A DNA stretch of 35,857 nt from the NCBI GenBank assembly GCA_023853785.1, contig JAJIRX010000660.1, positions 1-35,857 of the forward strand, read 5' to 3'. The notes below the pieces were generated by a model. That model had not been told where the DNA came from, ran no database searches, and was given only the letters and a program-made list of their open reading frames with translations. This document shows positions 32,450 to 35,857 of the stretch, piece after piece. How positions within the stretch are numbered: the stretch's first letter is position 1; each line of letters starts with the position of its first letter. This DNA is from Psilocybe azurescens (lineage: Eukaryota; Basidiomycota; Agaricomycetes; Agaricales; Agrocybaceae). A program made the position numbers and the translations under genes.

Positions 32450-33278
32450 TTAAATCGAAAGGATAGGCGCTATAGCCCGATGTTCTCCATGCCCGGCGTA
32501 CACCTTACTATGAGCCTCCGCCACCCTCTCAGCGGATACGTTGACCACAGTCCTCTTCCACGCCGCCGCGTTTAATCCGAGCTTGCTTTCTAGTGCAGTT
32601 TCGAGTTGGAACAATAACTCGACATCTTGAGCGGAATATGCCTGAATACGGGCGTCAAGAGGACGGGTTTCGAAGATATCGTATGATCCTCCTTTGTCAG
32701 GGCGGAAAGAGCTATCCCTGCATCTTTGACGCGCTTCCACCCAGAGGAAGGGCGTAAGTAAACGTCAATGGTCTTTCCGAGACCGCTAAGGAACTTGACT
32801 CGCAGGTTGATAGCGCGTCGGGCAGCGACTTCAAGTACTTGAAGGTCGTATGTGTTCCTGAGTTCAATGCTGTAAAGATTGTAAAGAGAGTCGGCGTCGT
32901 TTCGAACATCGAAAAAATCTAATAATTGAAATTTTTGGGGACAGTCAAAATCAAATTGTGGAAGGGTGGGAAAGGCTGATACCCAGACAATGTGATTGAA
33001 CTAACCTTTCTGATATTATCATTCTCTAAAACATTCCTCAGTGATCGTCCGTCGGTGTCTGTATGGTCGAAGGCGAGCTTCCCAAGGACAGTGATATCAA
33101 CGAGCCAGATGATGTTGGAATTATCGGCAAGTATTTGGAGTAAAGAGATTTTGCCTAGGCGACATAAGCCGACACCCTCGAGATCGACGGCAAGTTTAGT
33201 CATTCCGGCCGATGAGATATCTGCGAGGCATGCATCAAGTGCAGGGATGTTGTCTACTAGCGTGATCGTAGGCGCCAT
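32450..33278 (-). CDS. 3'-5' exonuclease domain protein (DEDDy type)
   Basis: A stand-alone fungal relative of the Werner/RNase D exonuclease fold, which removes nucleotides from 3' ends. Start ATG 33278 (MAPTITLVDNIPALD). Exon 1 carries motif I, LAVDLEGVGL, with Asp32 and Glu34 as metal ligands. An intron begins GTTAGT after NDNIRK. Exon 2 carries motif II (FFDVRNDADSLYNL) and ends with motif III (YSAQDVELL, the Tyr and Asp of DEDDy), stopping at TAA 32450-32452. Two frame breaks: the exon 2 start is in frame only if the A6 run at 32912-32917 (plus strand) were A7, and GIALF needs one more base at the AAA of 32706-32708 to reach PDKGGSYDIF. All catalytic motifs are present. It is transcribed in the same direction as separase, which ends 280 bases upstream. 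Confidence 0.8.
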
Positions 33279-33556
33279 TCTAGTTACTCTGCACTGTCAA
33301 GTCTACCCCCAAGCTCTTATATAAATCCAGTCCATTCTGATCCGTGACTGGCGTAGTTTCGTTTGGGTGCTCGGCCGTATGCTGCCGCTTTGATAGACTT
33401 GAATCAAGTTCCACTACAGTAAAAACGACGATAATATAGCAGATGTGGTGTGTCTAGATGAATCCACTGTGCAGAAGTGTGGAAAGTTAGATATACATAC
33501 AGTACAGTCATAATAATAAAATAAAATAATGTTCAAATCCTACCAGCCTCCGAAAA

Positions 33557-35857
33557 TTAGATATAAAATGGTATACCGTAGACAACAGGTGCTGCCCCTG
33601 TCAGATATTTAAGTTTACACGAGTCGCGAGATTGAGATACCGCAGACACAATAGACGGTCGAGTCCTTAAGCATTGTTCCTTCGGCAGATTTAGATCCTT
33701 TCCTGTCAAGCCCATCTTGTCGAAGACGGATTGTGAAAGCTTGTCAATATCCTTATCTGTAACGTCCCATAGGTTCGCGACTAAAGTGGGACTAGAAGAG
33801 TGCATGAGCGTCAATCACGACGTAAAAGGAAGCCCACTGACCATCCTGCAAGCATATAGTTGTACGGAGTTCCAGTCCGATCGAAATCCCCCATATCGCG
33901 TAATAATCCAGAAGAACAGCCCCACAACATTGTCGCAGCACATGTTTGAAGACTTCGGATTTTATAAGAACGTATATATTGCTCTGCTCCCCGGTGGCCA
34001 AAATACCTAATTAGAGATGTCTCAGTATTATCTTTAGAAGAAAAAGATTAACACGTACACGACCAGATCACGAGTTTTGAGTGCATTGACAAACTGCTGT
34101 TCGCTAACAGGCTTTCCAGTTACCCCATCCCATCCACTCGACTTCATGTCTTTCGCCCAGTCTCGGAATCGGTCTTCCGTTCTTCCGAGGTCTCCGCTTG
34201 ATTGAGGACATAATAGCCGCTTTTAACATCGATATATGCACCATCTTGAGGCTCATGATGTTGACCAGCGGCTTCTCTTTCAATTTTGCAAAGGCGAGTC
34301 TGTCGTGTAGGAATTGGATGCCTGGGATGCGACTGACGCTCCTGCCTCGCAAGATAGGTATACTTTCCCATGGGAGACCCTGAACATTTTTATCCAGCAC
34401 CAAGAATAGATGTTCGTCTTCAGGACGAGGCAAAGACCTGTTGTGTATGCTCCTCTTGGCTGAGTACTCCTCTAAAATGGTTCTTAGATCAACAACTAAT
34501 TGATCGATGTCGACTTCGGCAATTGCAATAGGAACGCCGTGGAACTGGTACAAGTCTAAAACGAAATAAACAAGGTCTTCCAGTTCCTCGTCGCGGCATT
34601 TGGAGACAATGTCGAAAAGCAGTTGATCATGGTGTCATCAAGACTAAATTCCGTGGCGGAATGAGTTTGAGTTTGAGATGCCGTTTTCCTATGGGCGGCT
34701 TTTGATTTTGCTTTCTTATCTTTCACGTGGAGACTGCGATGGAACGCCTTCTCGAATTGACTGCGTAGTTCAGAAGTCGCCTCGGATGACATCGATGTTT
34801 GCGGACTGAGGATTGACTGCGGAACGGATGTTAATAAAGATTCGGAATCGGTGATTAGTTGCGCACCTTGAACGCCCCTAACCAACAATATTCAATGTTT
34901 TCCAGCAATTCCCGCATTCTGACATCAAGTTGGCCTCGCGTTTTCCACCAGTTGGATCGTGCTTCGTCGTCGTCGACTTTAATGTTGACAGCGGATTTAA
35001 TGCATTCGTCGCTAGATTGTACAATATCTTGCATTTCTTGAATGGCCCCGTCAAATGTCAGATGGCTGTCGTCTTCCTGGCCTCCGCCATGGTCCCTGCG
35101 ACCCTTCAATGGAATGCAGAAGATCAAAGGCTCATTTGCATCCGAGCCTCCTTCCTGCCTTGAGATGAAGAGTGTGCTCTTATCGGGGGTCACAGTAATA
35201 TTGATAACCACCCAGGTGCTCGGAAGACCGGTGGCTTCGGTCAAAGGAGCAGAAGAACCCAGCACCTGTGACTGGTATCTGGCGAGTATACTATCCCAGT
35301 AGCTCTTAATTGTCGTAGTCTTCATCCGCGATGTATCTTCGTCGTCGGACTCTGAGTCCGATACGGCGGAAAGCGACAACTTCGATGAAGACACTTTGAC
35401 AGGATGGGGAAGAGCGACACCATCTGGAGACAATAATGGCCATTGTAGGTCGTCTGGACTCTGGGCAGGGGGAATTTGTGAGCAATGGCATCCAGCATAT
35501 CGCGTCGAAGCGTGAGAGCAACAGAGATATCTAGAAGATGGACGATTGATCAACAATCTGCCAGTTTTTAGATGCTGAAATCTTACCGAGCAAAGACGCC
35601 ATGTTTGATGACCCATTGATTCTATTATATCCAAGAGAGGTGCGGAATGCAGCAATCAGAACCAGAGAGATGGCAGCTTCGCGGACTTTGATAACGTTTC
35701 CTTTCGATGCTGTTAAGCTAAGGTGTTCCCAAAAGAATTTTTCGGCGTTCGACAAGGCGTCCACTACATCTGATGACTGAGCGATTGAGCGGACTCGTTC
35801 TTTGCTCCCCATCCCCATAGGTACAGCGATTGCTATCAAACACATGAGTTGGGGGTG
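33557..35857 (-). CDS. Separase (peptidase C50), C-terminal part, 5' end outside the window
   Basis: Cysteine protease that cleaves the cohesin kleisin subunit at anaphase onset. Only the C-terminal half lies in the window. In order: SSDVVDALSNAEKFFWEHL; LPSTWVVINITVTPDKSTLF; PLIFCIPLKGRRD; RMRELLENIEYCWLGAF; EELEDLVYFVLDLYQFHGV; LFLVLDKNVQGLPWESIPIL; RDWAKDMKSSGWDGVTG; the His motif as YFGHRGAEQYIRS (His codon 33996-33994); the Cys motif MLWGCSSG (Cys codon 33918-33916); CPTLVANLWDVTDKDID; and the end LKYLTGAAPVVYGIPFYI. Introns with good sites precede YFGH and CPTLV. One-base breaks occur at the G5 run 35468-35472, near 34615-34625, near 34278-34287 and at 34197-34204. The His motif normally reads HG; here it is HR. 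As an essential gene, separase is unlikely to be truly dead. Confidence 0.88.

Noticed and set aside
1..35857. Viral, prophage, CRISPR or bacterial-type features
   Set aside because: No array of regular repeats, no ribosome-binding sites or operons, and all recognised genes are intron-rich fungal genes.

Overview
The window looks like nuclear DNA of a filamentous basidiomycete, most likely an Agaricomycete. Genes are broken by many short introns (mostly 52-65 nt, GT-AG). The gene set includes a fungal class 3 aldehyde dehydrogenase, a fungal perilipin-type lipid droplet protein, a small CsbD-like protein, a tyrosinase, several F-box/LRR-like proteins, a fungal 3'-5' exonuclease and a separase. 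There are no operons, no CRISPR array and no tRNA or rRNA that I can support.

Layout, left to right. 251-2848 (-): membrane-anchored aldehyde dehydrogenase with about 15 exons. 3566-4894 (-): F-box-like gene. 5.5-7.0 kb: unidentified coding-like remnants. 8641-9345 (+): small low-complexity protein with a possible eIF4E-binding motif. 10184-12526 and 18323-21032: two inverted, diverged copies of one 2.3-2.7 kb element. The 5.8 kb between them holds a second F-box-like gene or relic (15.0-16.2 kb, -) and the CsbD-like gene (17131-17585, -). 21333-22884 (-): secreted tyrosinase. 23694-24828 (+) and 29146-30291 (+): two related F-box-like genes, the first apparently broken. 26483-27745 (+): perilipin-like gene. 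28333-28801 and 31141-31403: two non-autonomous, MITE-like inverted-repeat elements. About 31.7-32.4 kb (+): short-chain dehydrogenase pseudogene. 32450-33278 (-): 3'-5' exonuclease. 33557 to the window end (-): catalytic half of separase, cut off at its 5' end by the window.

Two observations matter most. First, the inverted pair shares, in the same order, a promoter-like head, a 31-35 codon ORF with an in-frame 12-nt indel, three splice-like signals and six copies of a box of about 37 nt. I do not recognise this element. Second, reading frames of at least five genes, including the normally essential separase, are broken by single missing bases, mostly at short homopolymers. This looks more like uncorrected indels in the assembly than gene death, and it affects every gene model here.

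The genes are mostly unrelated housekeeping and accessory functions (lipid aldehyde oxidation, lipid storage, pigment formation, chromosome segregation, ubiquitin adaptors), with no sign of a shared pathway.
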